Assembly: GCA_007126095.1 (NCBI GenBank)
Contig: SLBZ01000003.1
Coordinates: 16,345 to 80,344, forward strand
Source of the DNA: Aquisalimonas sp.
GTDB lineage: Bacteria; Pseudomonadota; Gammaproteobacteria; Nitrococcales; Aquisalimonadaceae
Direction of reading: 5' to 3'
Length of the DNA stretch: 64,000 nt
The notes beneath the pieces were generated by a model, which saw only the letters and a list, made by a program, of their open reading frames with translations, was not told the DNA's origin and made no database searches. This document shows positions 37,941 to 46,947 of this stretch, piece by piece. Made by a program: the position numbers and the translations under genes. The stretch's first letter is position 1. The number at the start of each line of letters is the position of its first letter.

Positions 37941-39089
37941 GTGACCGACACGCAGCAGCCACAATCAGCCACCGGCGCGCCCTCCATGCGCCCGGAAAGC
38001 CGTGACGGCGGCGGTCCCTTGCGCACCGGTCTCACCACCGGGGTGTGCGCGACGGCCGCGGCGACCGCGGCCGCCCGTCTGGCGCTGGGGGATCACGTGG
38101 GCGAGCGCCAGACAGTCGTCCTGCCCAAGGGCAAGCGCGTCGAGCTGGTCCTGAATGATCTCCGGCGCACCGGGGATGGCGCGGAGGCGGGGGTCATCAA
38201 GGACGGGGGGGATGATCCCGATGCCACCCACGGAGCCCGGGTGTGGGCGCATGCCGAGCCGCGCAGGGAGGCGGGGCTCACGTTCCATGCCGGCGCTGGC
38301 GTGGGGGTTGTCACCCGCTCCGGTCTGCCCGTCGCGGTGGGCGAGCCGGCCATCAACCCGGTGCCCCGGCGCATGATGACCGATCATCTCCTCGAGTGTG
38401 CCGCCGCCCTCGATTACCGGGGCGGATTCTCGGTCTTCGTGGGTGTCGACAATGGCGAGCGCATCGCCGAGCGCACCATGAACGGACGTCTCGGCATTCA
38501 GGGCGGGCTGTCGATCCTGGGCACCACCGGAATCGTGCGACCGTTCTCGTGCGCTGCCTATATCGCCTCCATTCACCAGTCCATCGACGTGGCCCGCGCC
38601 AACGGCATCACCCACATCGCCTGCTGTACCGGTGGCTCCAGCGAGGCCATGGCTCGTGCCCGCTACCGCCTTGGTGACATGGCGCTGATCGAGATGGGCG
38701 ACCTGATCGGTGGCGTGCTCAAGTACATCAAACGCCATCCGGTGCCACGGGTCACCCTGGCCGGCGGCTTCGGCAAGCTCAGCAAGTTCGCCGCCGGCCA
38801 CGCCGATACCCACAGCCGCAAGTGCGCCATCGACCTTGACCGCCTCGCCGGCGAAGCGGCCGCTCTGGGCGCCGATACCCACCTGCGCATGCGCATGACC
38901 GCCTGCAATACCAGCATCGAGGCCCTGTCCCTGTGCCAGAGCGCAGGGATTCCCCTGGCGGACCGCATCTGTGCCCGCGCCTATGATCAGGCCCGGCGCA
39001 CGCTGCCCGATGCCGTCATGCTGGACGTCTGCGCGGTGGATCGGGGCGGTCGTCTGGTGGGTACGGCGACCACGGGGGTGGCGGCATGA
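37941..39089 (+). CDS. cbiD: CbiD, (cobalt-)precorrin-5B C1-methyltransferase
   Basis: A 382-residue SAM-dependent enzyme of corrin ring synthesis. The family opening LRTGLTTGVCATAAATAA and the motifs GEPAINPVPRRMM, GRLGIQGGLSILGTTGIV and CCTGGSSE are all present. The start is GTG at 37941, with GAGGGA about nine bases upstream. It is the first gene after the B12 riboswitch. CbiD replaces CobF in some bacteria that otherwise use the CobG route, as seen in Pseudomonas. The stop overlaps the ABC ATPase start by four bases. Confidence 0.95.
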   Translation: MTDTQQPQSATGAPSMRPESRDGGGPLRTGLTTGVCATAAATAAARLALGDHVGERQTVVLPKGKRVELVLNDLRRTGDGAEAGVIKDGGDDPDATHGARVWAHAEPRREAGLTFHAGAGVGVVTRSGLPVAVGEPAINPVPRRMMTDHLLECAAALDYRGGFSVFVGVDNGERIAERTMNGRLGIQGGLSILGTTGIVRPFSCAAYIASIHQSIDVARANGITHIACCTGGSSEAMARARYRLGDMALIEMGDLIGGVLKYIKRHPVPRVTLAGGFGKLSKFAAGHADTHSRKCAIDLDRLAGEAAALGADTHLRMRMTACNTSIEALSLCQSAGIPLADRICARAYDQARRTLPDAVMLDVCAVDRGGRLVGTATTGVAA

Positions 39090-40018
39090 GCGCGCCGGCA
39101 ATCGCGCTGGAAGGCCTGACCAAACACTACGCCAGCGGTCGCACCGGTCTCGCGGGCGTGGATCTCACGGTGGATGCTGGCTGTTTCTTTGGCCTGCTCG
39201 GCCCCAACGGGGCCGGCAAGACCACGCTGATCGGCCTGCTGACCTCGCTGGTGCGGCTGGAACAGGGCACGGTGCGCGTGTTCGGCCACGATCTGGCACG
39301 GGAGCCGGTTGCCGCGCGGCGGCTCATCGGCCTGGTCCCCCAGGAGGTGAACTTCAACAGCTTTGAACCGGTGGCCGAGATCGTCGCCACCCAGGCGGCC
39401 TACTACGGGTTGTCGCCGCGCCGCGCACGGCAGCGCACCGATGCCGTCCTGTCCCTGATGGGGCTGGCCGATCGCGCACGGCAGACCGCCTGGGGGCTGT
39501 CCGGCGGCCTCAAGCGGCGGCTCATGATCGCCCGTGCCCTGGCGCACGAGCCGCGGCTGCTGGTGCTGGACGAGCCCACCGCCGGTGTGGATGTTGCGGC
39601 TCGCCACGACCTCTGGGCCGTGCTGCAGCGGCTGAACGCCGCCGGCACCACGGTGCTGCTGACCACACACTACCTGGAGGAGGCGGAGCAGCTTTGCGAC
39701 GATCTCGCCTTCATCGACGACGGTCGCCTCATCGCCCGCGGCGGCCCCGGAGCCCTGTTGCAGGGGATGGACCACGACACCCTGGTACTGGATCTGGCCG
39801 TCGATTGCCCGGAACCGCTCCGTCTCGATGGCGTCACGGTCCGCGCCGTGGATGCGCGCACCCTGGAGGTGGACGTGCCCAGAGGCCGGCATCTCAACAC
39901 CCTGTTCGCGTCGCTCACCGAAGCGGGGGTGCAGGTGACCAGTCTGCGTAACAAGAGCAATCGGCTGGAGCAGCTGTTCCTGGAGCGCCTGCGCGGACGG
40001 CAGGAGGCACCGGCATGA
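39086..40018 (+). CDS. ABC-2 type transporter ATP-binding protein (YadG-like)
   Basis: A 310-residue ATPase. Walker A GPNGAGKTT is at 39-47, the signature LSGG at 138-141, Walker B LVLDEP at 159-164 and the switch histidine in LTTHYLEEAE. The C-terminal 80 residues are a DrrA-type extension. It is closest to YadG/CcmA-like ATPases that power ABC-2 exporters. It overlaps cbiD and its own permease by 4 bp each, so it is made from the riboswitch-controlled message. Confidence 0.92.
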   Translation: MSAPAIALEGLTKHYASGRTGLAGVDLTVDAGCFFGLLGPNGAGKTTLIGLLTSLVRLEQGTVRVFGHDLAREPVAARRLIGLVPQEVNFNSFEPVAEIVATQAAYYGLSPRRARQRTDAVLSLMGLADRARQTAWGLSGGLKRRLMIARALAHEPRLLVLDEPTAGVDVAARHDLWAVLQRLNAAGTTVLLTTHYLEEAEQLCDDLAFIDDGRLIARGGPGALLQGMDHDTLVLDLAVDCPEPLRLDGVTVRAVDARTLEVDVPRGRHLNTLFASLTEAGVQVTSLRNKSNRLEQLFLERLRGRQEAPA

Positions 40019-40788
40019 CAGCGGCGCTCTACTGGAATGCCTATCGCGGCATGGTCGTGAAGCAGCTTCGCCGCGTTGTGCGCACCTGGATCCAGACACT
40101 GTTGCCTTCGGTGGTGAACGCGGCCCTGTTTCTCGTGGTGCTTGGCCAGCTCGTGGGGCGGGAGATCGGCACCTTCGGCGGCGTGGGCTACACGGAGTTC
40201 CTGATGCCCGGTCTGGTGATGCTGGCAGTGGTCACCAACGCCTACAGCAACGTGACCCTGGCGGTTTTCGGCGCCAAGCTTCAGCGTCACATTGAGGAGG
40301 TCCTGGTGGCGCCCATGCCACCGTGGCTGATCGTTGCCGGTTTCGTCACCGGCGGCGTACTGCGCGGACTGCTGGTGGGGCTGCTGGTGGCCGCGCTGGC
40401 GCTGCCACTGACCGGGCTGCAGTTCCACCACCCGGCGGCCATTGCCGGCATGGCGGTGCTCGCCGCGCTGCTGTTCTCCTTCGCCGGGCTCATCAACGGC
40501 ATCTATGCACGCACCTTTGACCACACCTCAGTGGTCACCACCTTCGTGCTGACACCGCTGATCTACCTGGGCGGGCTGTTCTATCCCGTCAGCCGCCTGG
40601 ACGAGCCGTGGCAGAGCCTGTCACTGGCCAACCCCATGTACTACCTGATCGAGGGCTTCCGCCACGGCCTGCTCGGCACCAGTGCGGTGCCCTGGTGGGC
40701 CACGTTTGCCATGCTCGGTGTGGCCACCGCCATCGTTGGCACCGTGGCCCTGACGCTGGTGGCCCGGGGCACACGGGTGAAACCATGA
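40015..40788 (+). CDS. ABC-2 type transporter permease (YadH-like)
   Basis: A 257-residue membrane protein with six predicted helices and the ABC-2 motif near the last periplasmic loop (FYPVSRLDEPWQSLSLANPMYYLIEGFRHG, positions about 184-213). It pairs with the upstream ATPase; such transporters usually export polysaccharides, drugs or other small molecules, and are not the BtuCD-type importers known for cobalamin. Its stop overlaps the cobG start by four bases. Its presence inside a cob operon is unusual. Confidence 0.9.
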   Translation: MTAALYWNAYRGMVVKQLRRVVRTWIQTLLPSVVNAALFLVVLGQLVGREIGTFGGVGYTEFLMPGLVMLAVVTNAYSNVTLAVFGAKLQRHIEEVLVAPMPPWLIVAGFVTGGVLRGLLVGLLVAALALPLTGLQFHHPAAIAGMAVLAALLFSFAGLINGIYARTFDHTSVVTTFVLTPLIYLGGLFYPVSRLDEPWQSLSLANPMYYLIEGFRHGLLGTSAVPWWATFAMLGVATAIVGTVALTLVARGTRVKP

Positions 40789-42176
40789 GTGGGGCGCGCG
40801 CCAACCATAACGGCGCCGTGCGCGGTGTATGCCCGGGGGTGGCCGCGCCCATGGCCAGTGGCGACGGGCTGCTGCTGCGCCTGCGCCATCCCATCGGTGG
40901 CTGGACGCCAGCGCAGGTGGGCGCCGTGGCGCAGGTGGCCGAGGAACACGGCAATCGCGCACTGGAACTCACCGTCCGTGGCAACCTGCAGCTGCGTGGG
41001 GTGCGCCCCGCAACCCTGATGGGCGCCCAAACCGCCCTCGTGGCGGCCGGCGTCGCCGACAGTGACCCCGACCGTGAGGCGGTACGCAACGTGCTGTCCG
41101 CCCCCGCGACCGACCTGGACCCGGATGCCGTCGCGGATATCACGCCGGTGGCGCGGGCCGTGGCCGATGCCATTGCCGCCGACACCGCACTTCACCGCCT
41201 GCCGGCCAAGACCGGCGTGGTCGTGGATGGGGGTGGCGCGGCGGGGATCGCCGGTGTCCATGCCGACCTGCGCCTGGACGCCGTGACCTGTGATCACGGT
41301 GGCGTGCGCTATCTGCTGAGCATTGGCGGCCGAGCGGCGGACGCGGTGCCGCTGGGACGGGTTGCTCCGGAGCAGGCCGCCGTTGCGGCCCGGCGCGTGC
41401 TGGCGCGACTGCTGGACGACAACCCGCCGCGGCGGATGGCTGCGGCCCTGGCCGAGCGCGGCGCCGCGCCGTTCCAGGATGCGCTGGCTGAGCTGGCCGA
41501 GCCCGCCGGCACGGTGCCCGTGCCCGCGGTGGGGCCTCCGGCACCGGGAGTTGCGCCGCACGGGGTCTGGGTACACGCAGCGTTCCCGTTCGGTGCGCTC
41601 AATGCAGCGCAGCTGCGGCAGCTGGCAGTGGTGGCGGAGCTGCACGCGGCGGCAAGCGGCACACCCACGCTGCGGCTGACGCCCTGGCGCAGTGTTCTGC
41701 TCGCGGGGGTCAGCGCCGCCGCGCTGGAGCCCCTGGCTGCATTGGGTGCCATCACCGAACCGGCCGATGCCCGCCTCGGGCTCGGTGCCTGCGTCGGCGC
41801 GCCAGGCTGTGCGTCCGGTACCACCGCGACCCGGAACGATGCCCTGGCTCTGGAGGCGGCCATGCCGACACTGCTGGCTGCCGGCGAGCGGCTGCACGTC
41901 TCCGGCTGTGGCAAGGGCTGCGGTGCGCCGGTGCGGGCGGCCGCCATGCTGGTGGCGGACGGAGAGCGCTACGCCCTGACGCTGTCAGGCGGCGTCGGCG
42001 CCATGCCGGACTGGCCTGCGATGCCACTGGCGGGCGTGCATCGCCGCCTGATGGCGCTGGATGCGGTGTATGCCGGGGAGCGGCGCACACCCCGGGAATC
42101 CCTGAACGACGTGATCAACCGGCTGGGCCGCAATGATGTGGTCCGGCGCGTGGAGGAGGAGAGCAGTCATGCCTGA
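40785..42176 (+). CDS. cobG: CobG, precorrin-3B synthase
   Basis: A 463-residue nitrite/sulfite reductase-like enzyme. Two ferredoxin-like repeats are followed by the [4Fe-4S] ligands CVGAPGC and CGKGC, the CX5C...CX3C pattern of this superfamily. CobG hydroxylates precorrin-3A with oxygen, the entry to ring contraction in the aerobic pathway. It overlaps the permease gene by 4 bp and cobH by 8 bp. Alanine-rich, with several Pro/Ala linkers near residues 245-260. Confidence 0.92.
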   Translation: MSGARANHNGAVRGVCPGVAAPMASGDGLLLRLRHPIGGWTPAQVGAVAQVAEEHGNRALELTVRGNLQLRGVRPATLMGAQTALVAAGVADSDPDREAVRNVLSAPATDLDPDAVADITPVARAVADAIAADTALHRLPAKTGVVVDGGGAAGIAGVHADLRLDAVTCDHGGVRYLLSIGGRAADAVPLGRVAPEQAAVAARRVLARLLDDNPPRRMAAALAERGAAPFQDALAELAEPAGTVPVPAVGPPAPGVAPHGVWVHAAFPFGALNAAQLRQLAVVAELHAAASGTPTLRLTPWRSVLLAGVSAAALEPLAALGAITEPADARLGLGACVGAPGCASGTTATRNDALALEAAMPTLLAAGERLHVSGCGKGCGAPVRAAAMLVADGERYALTLSGGVGAMPDWPAMPLAGVHRRLMALDAVYAGERRTPRESLNDVINRLGRNDVVRRVEEESSHA

Positions 42177-42810
42177 CAGCGTGCAGCACGACTACATCAA
42201 GGACGGCCCGGCCATCTATCGGGAATCGTTCGCCATCATTCAGGCCGAGGCCGACCTGACGCGATTCCCGGAGCGCGTGGTGCCGGCGGTGGTGCGCATG
42301 ATTCACGCCTGCGGTATGACCGATCTGGCCGCCGATGTGGGCTTCTCGCCCGGTGTGGCGACGGCCGCACGGAACGCCCTGGATGCCGGTGCGCCCATTC
42401 TGTGCGACAGCCAGATGGTCGCCCACGGTATCACCCGTGCGCGGCTTCCGGCGGACAATCCGGTGGTCTGCACCCTTCGGGACGAACGGGTGCCGGCGCT
42501 GGCCGAGCGCATCGGCAATACCCGCTCGGCGGCGGCCATGGAGCTTTGGTGGGATCAGCTCGACGGCGCCGTGGTGGCCATCGGCAATGCGCCGACGGCG
42601 CTGTTTCGCCTGCTGGAGATGCTCGACGCCGGCGCACCGCGACCCGCGGCCGTGCTTGGCATTCCCGTGGGCTTTGTCGGCGCGATCGAGAGCAAGGAGG
42701 CGCTGGCGGCCCGCGCGCCGTATATCGAATACCTGACGGTGTTCGGTCGCCGGGGAGGCAGTGCCATGGCGGCCGCGGCGGTGAACGCGCTGGCAACGGA
42801 TCGGTGGTGA
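42169..42810 (+). CDS. cobH: CobH, precorrin-8X methylmutase
   Basis: A 213-residue enzyme that moves the C11 methyl group to C12 to form hydrogenobyrinate. The catalytic histidine lies in [10 protein letters not shown] (His46). The segments [15 protein letters not shown] and [12 protein letters not shown] are diagnostic. The start at 42169 lies inside the end of cobG, so translation is probably coupled. Confidence 0.95.
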   Translation: MPDSVQHDYIKDGPAIYRESFAIIQAEADLTRFPERVVPAVVRMIHACGMTDLAADVGFSPGVATAARNALDAGAPILCDSQMVAHGITRARLPADNPVVCTLRDERVPALAERIGNTRSAAAMELWWDQLDGAVVAIGNAPTALFRLLEMLDAGAPRPAAVLGIPVGFVGAIESKEALAARAPYIEYLTVFGRRGGSAMAAAAVNALATDRW

Positions 42811-42814
42811 ACGC

Positions 42815-43561
42815 ATGACAACCCTGAACAGTATTGAAGGTGGCCGGTTCTACGGCATCGGTACGGGGCCGGGTGACCCGGAGCTCATGACCCTGAAAGC
42901 CGCGCGGCTGATCGCCTCGGCGGACGTGGTGGCCTATTTCTGCAAGCGCGGCAAACGGGGCAACGCGCGCGACATCGCCGACGCCCACATCCATGACCAG
43001 CAGCGCGAGGAGCCTATGGTCTATCCGGTGACCACGGAGTTGCCGCATACCTCGCAGGCCTACCGGGACCGCATCGAGGCGTTCTTCGATGCCTCCGCCG
43101 ACATGCTGGCCGGGCATCTTGCCGCGGGCCGCTCGGTGGTCGTCCTCAACGAGGGCGACCCGTTCTTCTACGGCTCCTTCATGCACGTCTACCTGCGCCT
43201 CAAGGACCGCTTCCCCTCCACGATCATCCCGGGCGTCCCGTCGATCATGAGCAGTGCTGCGCTCTTGCCCACCCCCCTGACCATGCGTGACGACGTGCTT
43301 TCGGTGGTCCCCGGTACGCTCCCGGACGATGCGCTCCATGAACGCCTCTCCAGCGTTGATGCCGCGGTGATCATGAAGGTGGGCAGCAATCTCGACCGCA
43401 TCGTGGCCGTGCTCGAGCGCTTGGGCATGTGCCAGCGCGCCTGGTACGTGGAGCGCTCCAGCATGGCGGCCGAGTACTGCTGCCGGCTTCCGGAGGCCAG
43501 CGTGGACAAGGCGCCCTATTTCTCCATGATCGTGGTGCCCGGCATGGGGGAGCGGCGATGA
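42815..43561 (+). CDS. cobI: CobI, precorrin-2 C20-methyltransferase
   Basis: A 248-residue tetrapyrrole methylase. GIGTGPGDPEL near residues 14-24 and NEGDPFFYGSFM are the family SAM-binding loops; the MVYPVTTELP segment is typical of CobI/CbiL. It adds the C20 methyl group to precorrin-2. cobJ overlaps its stop by four bases. Confidence 0.94.
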   Translation: MTTLNSIEGGRFYGIGTGPGDPELMTLKAARLIASADVVAYFCKRGKRGNARDIADAHIHDQQREEPMVYPVTTELPHTSQAYRDRIEAFFDASADMLAGHLAAGRSVVVLNEGDPFFYGSFMHVYLRLKDRFPSTIIPGVPSIMSSAALLPTPLTMRDDVLSVVPGTLPDDALHERLSSVDAAVIMKVGSNLDRIVAVLERLGMCQRAWYVERSSMAAEYCCRLPEASVDKAPYFSMIVVPGMGERR

Positions 43562-44325
43562 GTGAGGGCTGGTTGCGGGTGGTGGGTGTCGGCCCGGCGG
43601 GGCCGGAGTGGCTCACTCCGGAGACGGCGCACACGCTGCAGGACGCGACGGACCTGGTCGGTTACGGGCCTTACGTGGACCGGGTGGGCACCGCCGCAGC
43701 CCGTCGGCACGTCTCCGACAACCGCGAGGAGCTGGACCGTGCCCGGCACGCCCTGGATCTGGCCCGTGAAGGCGGCCGGGTGGCGGTGGTCTCGGGTGGT
43801 GACCCCGGGGTGTTCGCCATGGCTGCGGCGGTGATGGAAGCTCTGGATGCCGACCGCGACGGCCGGTGGTCCGCGGTGGAGATCACCGTCGAACCCGGCG
43901 TCTCCGCCATGCAGGCGGCCGCGGCCAGGCTTGGCGCGCCCTTGGGCAACGACTTCTGTGTGCTGTCCCTGTCGGACAATCTCAAGCCGTGGTCGCTGGT
44001 GGAGCGGCGCATCCGCCTCGCAGCGGAGGGTGACTTCGCCATGGCCTTCTACAACCCGATCTCGAAGGCACGACCCTGGCAGCTGGGCGCCGCGCTGGAT
44101 GTGCTGCGGTCGGTGCATGCGCCGGACACGCCGGTGGTGCTGGCGACGGCGGTCGGTCGGGGCGAGAGCGAGCGCGTGCACCTGACCACGCTTGCCGACG
44201 TCAACCCGGCCGATGCGGACATGCGCACCCTGGTGCTGGTGGGAGCGTCCACAACGCGCGTGATCGACCGCGGCGGCCGGCGTTACGTGTATACGTCGCG
44301 GTACTATCCGGAGGAGCGCACATGA
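43558..44325 (+). CDS. cobJ: CobJ, precorrin-3B C17-methyltransferase
   Basis: A 255-residue tetrapyrrole methylase that methylates C17 and contracts the ring. Motifs: VVGVGPAGPEWLTPE, VVSGGDPGVFAMA, VEPGVSAMQAAAARLGAPLGNDF (in part) and AFYNPISKAR. The stop TGA overlaps an ATG (44322) that has a good upstream GGAGG but opens only an implausible frame, as if a coupled downstream gene has been lost or moved. Confidence 0.94.
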   Translation: MSEGWLRVVGVGPAGPEWLTPETAHTLQDATDLVGYGPYVDRVGTAAARRHVSDNREELDRARHALDLAREGGRVAVVSGGDPGVFAMAAAVMEALDADRDGRWSAVEITVEPGVSAMQAAAARLGAPLGNDFCVLSLSDNLKPWSLVERRIRLAAEGDFAMAFYNPISKARPWQLGAALDVLRSVHAPDTPVVLATAVGRGESERVHLTTLADVNPADADMRTLVLVGASTTRVIDRGGRRYVYTSRYYPEERT

Positions 44326-44357
44326 CGACACCCCGCCCAGCGCACCCCCCGTGGTAT

Positions 44358-44426
44358 CCGGCGGGGCCGTTAGGACCCGTAGGGTGGACCTTCAGGTCCA
44401 CCAACCGCGGCCCGGCGGGGCCGTTA
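44358..44426. repeat. Palindromic repeat between 15-bp direct repeats at the cobK stop
   Basis: The 15-mer CCGGCGGGGCCGTTA is present at 44358-44372 and 44412-44426. Its last three bases in the second copy are the complement of the cobK stop codon (TAA). The 39 bp between the copies contain the palindrome GGTGGACC-TTCA-GGTCCACC within 44379-44402. As at uvrD, this looks like an insertion with a 15-bp target duplication at a gene end. Confidence 0.8.
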
Positions 44427-45167
44427 CCGACGCAGTCCCTCCAGCCAGCGGACAACGTCTGCGGCGTCGGTGAATGCCGGCACGCCGACGGGCTCCGGTG
44501 GTCGCTCTACCATCACCACCGGGATGCCCAGCGCCCTTGCGGCGCCGAGCTTGGCGCAGGTGGCATCGCCGCCGCTTGCCTTGGACACCAGCACGTCGAT
44601 GCCGTGCCCGGCCATCAGTGTCTGCTCGTCCGCCAGCCGGAACGGGCCGCGCGCCTGCAGGTAGACGGCGTCGGGCAGAGTCGGTGGCGGCTCGGGCGGA
44701 TCGATGGTGCGGATGACGTAGTGTTTCTCCGGCGTGCGTTCGAAGGCCGCGAGTTCCTGCCGGCCGGTGGTGACAAGCACCCGGTGACCGAGGTCCTGCA
44801 GGGCGTCGGCGGCGGTGCCGAGATCCGGCACCGGCAGCCAGTGATCGCCCGGGCCGGGCGTCCACGGTGGCCGTCGCAGGATGGCCAGGGGAATGCCCGT
44901 CTGCCGCGCGGCCGCGGCGGCGTTGGCCGTGATGCCACTGGCGAAGGGGTGGGTTGCATCCACCAGCGCATCGATGCCGTCAGCGCGCAGGTGGGTTGCG
45001 AGGCCCTCGGCACCGCCGAATCCGCCGACGCGGTGGGACACCGGCAGGTTGCCGGGTGTGCGCGTGCGGCCGGCCAGCGATGCCTGTGCCCGGATCACCG
45101 GGTGCCCGGCCAGCGCCGTTGCCAGGGCATTGCCGTCGCTGGTGCCGGCAAGGATGAGGACCTGCAT
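44424..45167 (-). CDS. cobK: CobK/CbiJ, precorrin-6A reductase
   Basis: A 247-residue NADPH-dependent reductase of corrin synthesis. The opening VLILAGTSDGNALATAL, DATHPFASGI, VLVTTGRQEL and VSKASGGDATCAKL match the family. It is on the minus strand between cobJ and cobL, although all other cob genes here run the other way. Palindromic repeats lie on both sides. Its promoter must lie in 45168-45313, shared with cobL. Confidence 0.93.
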   Translation of the reverse strand: MQVLILAGTSDGNALATALAGHPVIRAQASLAGRTRTPGNLPVSHRVGGFGGAEGLATHLRADGIDALVDATHPFASGITANAAAAARQTGIPLAILRRPPWTPGPGDHWLPVPDLGTAADALQDLGHRVLVTTGRQELAAFERTPEKHYVIRTIDPPEPPPTLPDAVYLQARGPFRLADEQTLMAGHGIDVLVSKASGGDATCAKLGAARALGIPVVMVERPPEPVGVPAFTDAADVVRWLEGLRR

Positions 45168-45212
45168 GATAGTGCTCCCGCGCTGGGCCTGGGTTGCAAA
45201 CGTCTCGACCGG

Positions 45213-45286
45213 CCCGTAGGAGCGGCACAAGCCGCGACCGAAGGTATTATCCCCAATCAGGTCGCGGCTTGCGCCGCTCCTACGGG
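45213..45286. repeat. REPIN-like inverted repeat between cobK and cobL
   Basis: Two 27-bp arms (45213-45239 and 45260-45286) are inverted copies with a single mismatch, separated by 20 bp. The core is GTAGGAGCGGC...GCCGCGACC, the type of REP sequence common in Pseudomonas and Xanthomonas relatives. It is unrelated to the GTAGGGTGGACC element family elsewhere in the window. It occupies half of the divergent intergenic region. Confidence 0.85.
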
Positions 45287-45313
45287 GCTGGGTGGTGTGT
45301 CGGGGAGGCTGTC

Positions 45314-46537
45314 GTGACTGGCCCAGTTCACACCCCCTGGCTCACCATTATCGGCATCGGCGAGGACGGCGTCGACGGTCTAGCGCCGGCCGCCCGGGAA
45401 GCGCTGTCCGGGGCGGACTCTCTGTTCGGCGGCCAGCGCCATCTGGATCTGGTCCCGGCCCGTGAGGGGCAGGCGCGCATCGCCTGGCCATCGCCCCTGA
45501 GCGATGCCCTGCCGTGGATCCGGGACCGTCGCGGTCGCCCCGTGTGTGTGCTCGCAACCGGGGACCCCTTCTGGTACGGCATCGGCGCCACCCTGGCGCA
45601 CGAGGTGCCGGCGGCGGAGATGACGGTTCACCCGGTGCCGTCCGCCTTCAGCCTCGCGGCGGCACGCATGGGCTGGCCGCTGCAGATAACCCGCTGCCTG
45701 TCCGCACATGGTCGTGCCCTGGACCGGGTGCGACCGTGGCTGCAGCCCGGTGCGCGCCTGCTGGTGCTGAGCTGGGATGGCACCACCGCAGCGGCGCTGG
45801 CCGAGCTGCTGCGCACCAACGGCTTCGGGGCGTCCACGCTGACCGTGCTGGAGCACCTCGGCGGCGAGGTGGAGCAGCGCGTCGAGGCCACGGCGGCGGC
45901 CTGGAGCCAGACGCGTACGGCGGATCTCAACACCATCGCCATTGCCTGCGAGTCGGCCCCCGATGCGCGGGTGTTGCCGGCGACGGCGGGGCGGCCGGAC
46001 GCGCTGTTCGAGCACGACGGCCAGATCACGAAGCGTGAGGTGCGTGCCGTGACCCTGGCGCAACTGGCCCCACGCCGCGGCGAGACGCTTTGGGATGTGG
46101 GTGCCGGCTCCGGCGCCATCGGCATCGAGTGGATGCTGGTGGACGCGCACAACCACGCCGTCGCGGTCGAGCCGGATCCGGATCGTGCGCAGCGCGTTCA
46201 GGCCAATGCCCGGGCCTGCGGTGTGCCCGATCTTGCCTGCGTCAATGGCCGGGCGCCTGAAGCGCTGGCCGGGTTGCCGCGGCCTGATGCGGTATTCGTG
46301 GGCGGCGGCCTGACCACGGTCGGCCTGCTGACCGCCTGCCACGAGGCGCTGCCGTCCGGGGGCCGTCTGGTGGCCAACAGCGTGACCGTGGAGGGAGATG
46401 CCGTGCTCGCGGATGCGGTTGCGCGCTGGGGTGGCGAGCTGACTCGCCTCGCGGTGAGCCGCAGCGAGCCCCTGGGCGGATTCCACGGGTGGCGGCCCCT
46501 GCGGCCGGTGACCATCTGGACGCTGGTGCGGCCGTGA
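45314..46537 (+). CDS. cobL: CobL, precorrin-6Y C5,15-methyltransferase (decarboxylating)
   Basis: A 407-residue fusion of CbiE and CbiT. Residues 1 to about 215 are the tetrapyrrole methylase (TIIGIGEDGVDGL, LATGDPFWYGIG), and residues about 220-407 are a Rossmann methyltransferase with LWDVGAGSGAIGIEW near 259. It methylates C5 and C15 and removes the C12 acetate carboxyl group. GTG start at 45314 has GGAGG five bases upstream. cobE overlaps its end by 4 bp. Confidence 0.94.
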   Translation: MTGPVHTPWLTIIGIGEDGVDGLAPAAREALSGADSLFGGQRHLDLVPAREGQARIAWPSPLSDALPWIRDRRGRPVCVLATGDPFWYGIGATLAHEVPAAEMTVHPVPSAFSLAAARMGWPLQITRCLSAHGRALDRVRPWLQPGARLLVLSWDGTTAAALAELLRTNGFGASTLTVLEHLGGEVEQRVEATAAAWSQTRTADLNTIAIACESAPDARVLPATAGRPDALFEHDGQITKREVRAVTLAQLAPRRGETLWDVGAGSGAIGIEWMLVDAHNHAVAVEPDPDRAQRVQANARACGVPDLACVNGRAPEALAGLPRPDAVFVGGGLTTVGLLTACHEALPSGGRLVANSVTVEGDAVLADAVARWGGELTRLAVSRSEPLGGFHGWRPLRPVTIWTLVRP

Positions 46538-46947
46538 TTGCCCTGGGGGTCGGGTTCGCCAGCCGCTGCACCGGGAACGAGCTCGCCGCCGTGGTGACGG
46601 CCGTTCTGGCCGAAGTGCCCGGGTTGCTGGACGCCCATGCGGGTGCCGGTCGCCTGGCGGCGCCGGCGCACAAGCGACACGCCGGGCTGTTGGAGCCAGT
46701 GGCCCGGGATCTCGGGCTGACGCCGGTTTATGTCACTCGGGACCAGCTCTCGGTGTGGCAGCCCGCGACGGTCACCCGTTCGCGACTCGCCGAAGCGGCG
46801 GTGGGCCTGCCCGCCGTGGCTGAAGCGGCGGCGCTGGCCGCCGCCGGCCCAGGGGCAAGGCTGTGCGTCCCTCGCCGTACGGCCGGCCCGGCCACCTGCG
46901 CTCTGGCGCTGACTGATGCCGAAAACCCGATAACGGAGACGCCATGA
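46534..46947 (+). CDS. cobE: CobE / CbiG C-terminal domain protein
   Basis: A 137-residue protein of the CbiG C-terminal/CobE family ([53 protein letters not shown]). In the anaerobic pathway this domain is part of CbiG; in organisms with CobG it is free-standing and its exact role in the aerobic route is not settled. GTG start overlaps the cobL stop and its own stop overlaps the cobM ATG, so translation is coupled on both sides. Confidence 0.85.
   Translation: MIALGVGFASRCTGNELAAVVTAVLAEVPGLLDAHAGAGRLAAPAHKRHAGLLEPVARDLGLTPVYVTRDQLSVWQPATVTRSRLAEAAVGLPAVAEAAALAAAGPGARLCVPRRTAGPATCALALTDAENPITETP

Noticed and set aside
44322-45317. A 331-codon open frame on the plus strand through the cobK region
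   Set aside because: It is antisense to a clear cobK, rich in Ala/Gly/Arg/Pro, and has no family pattern. Only its start codon overlapping the cobJ stop was worth noting.
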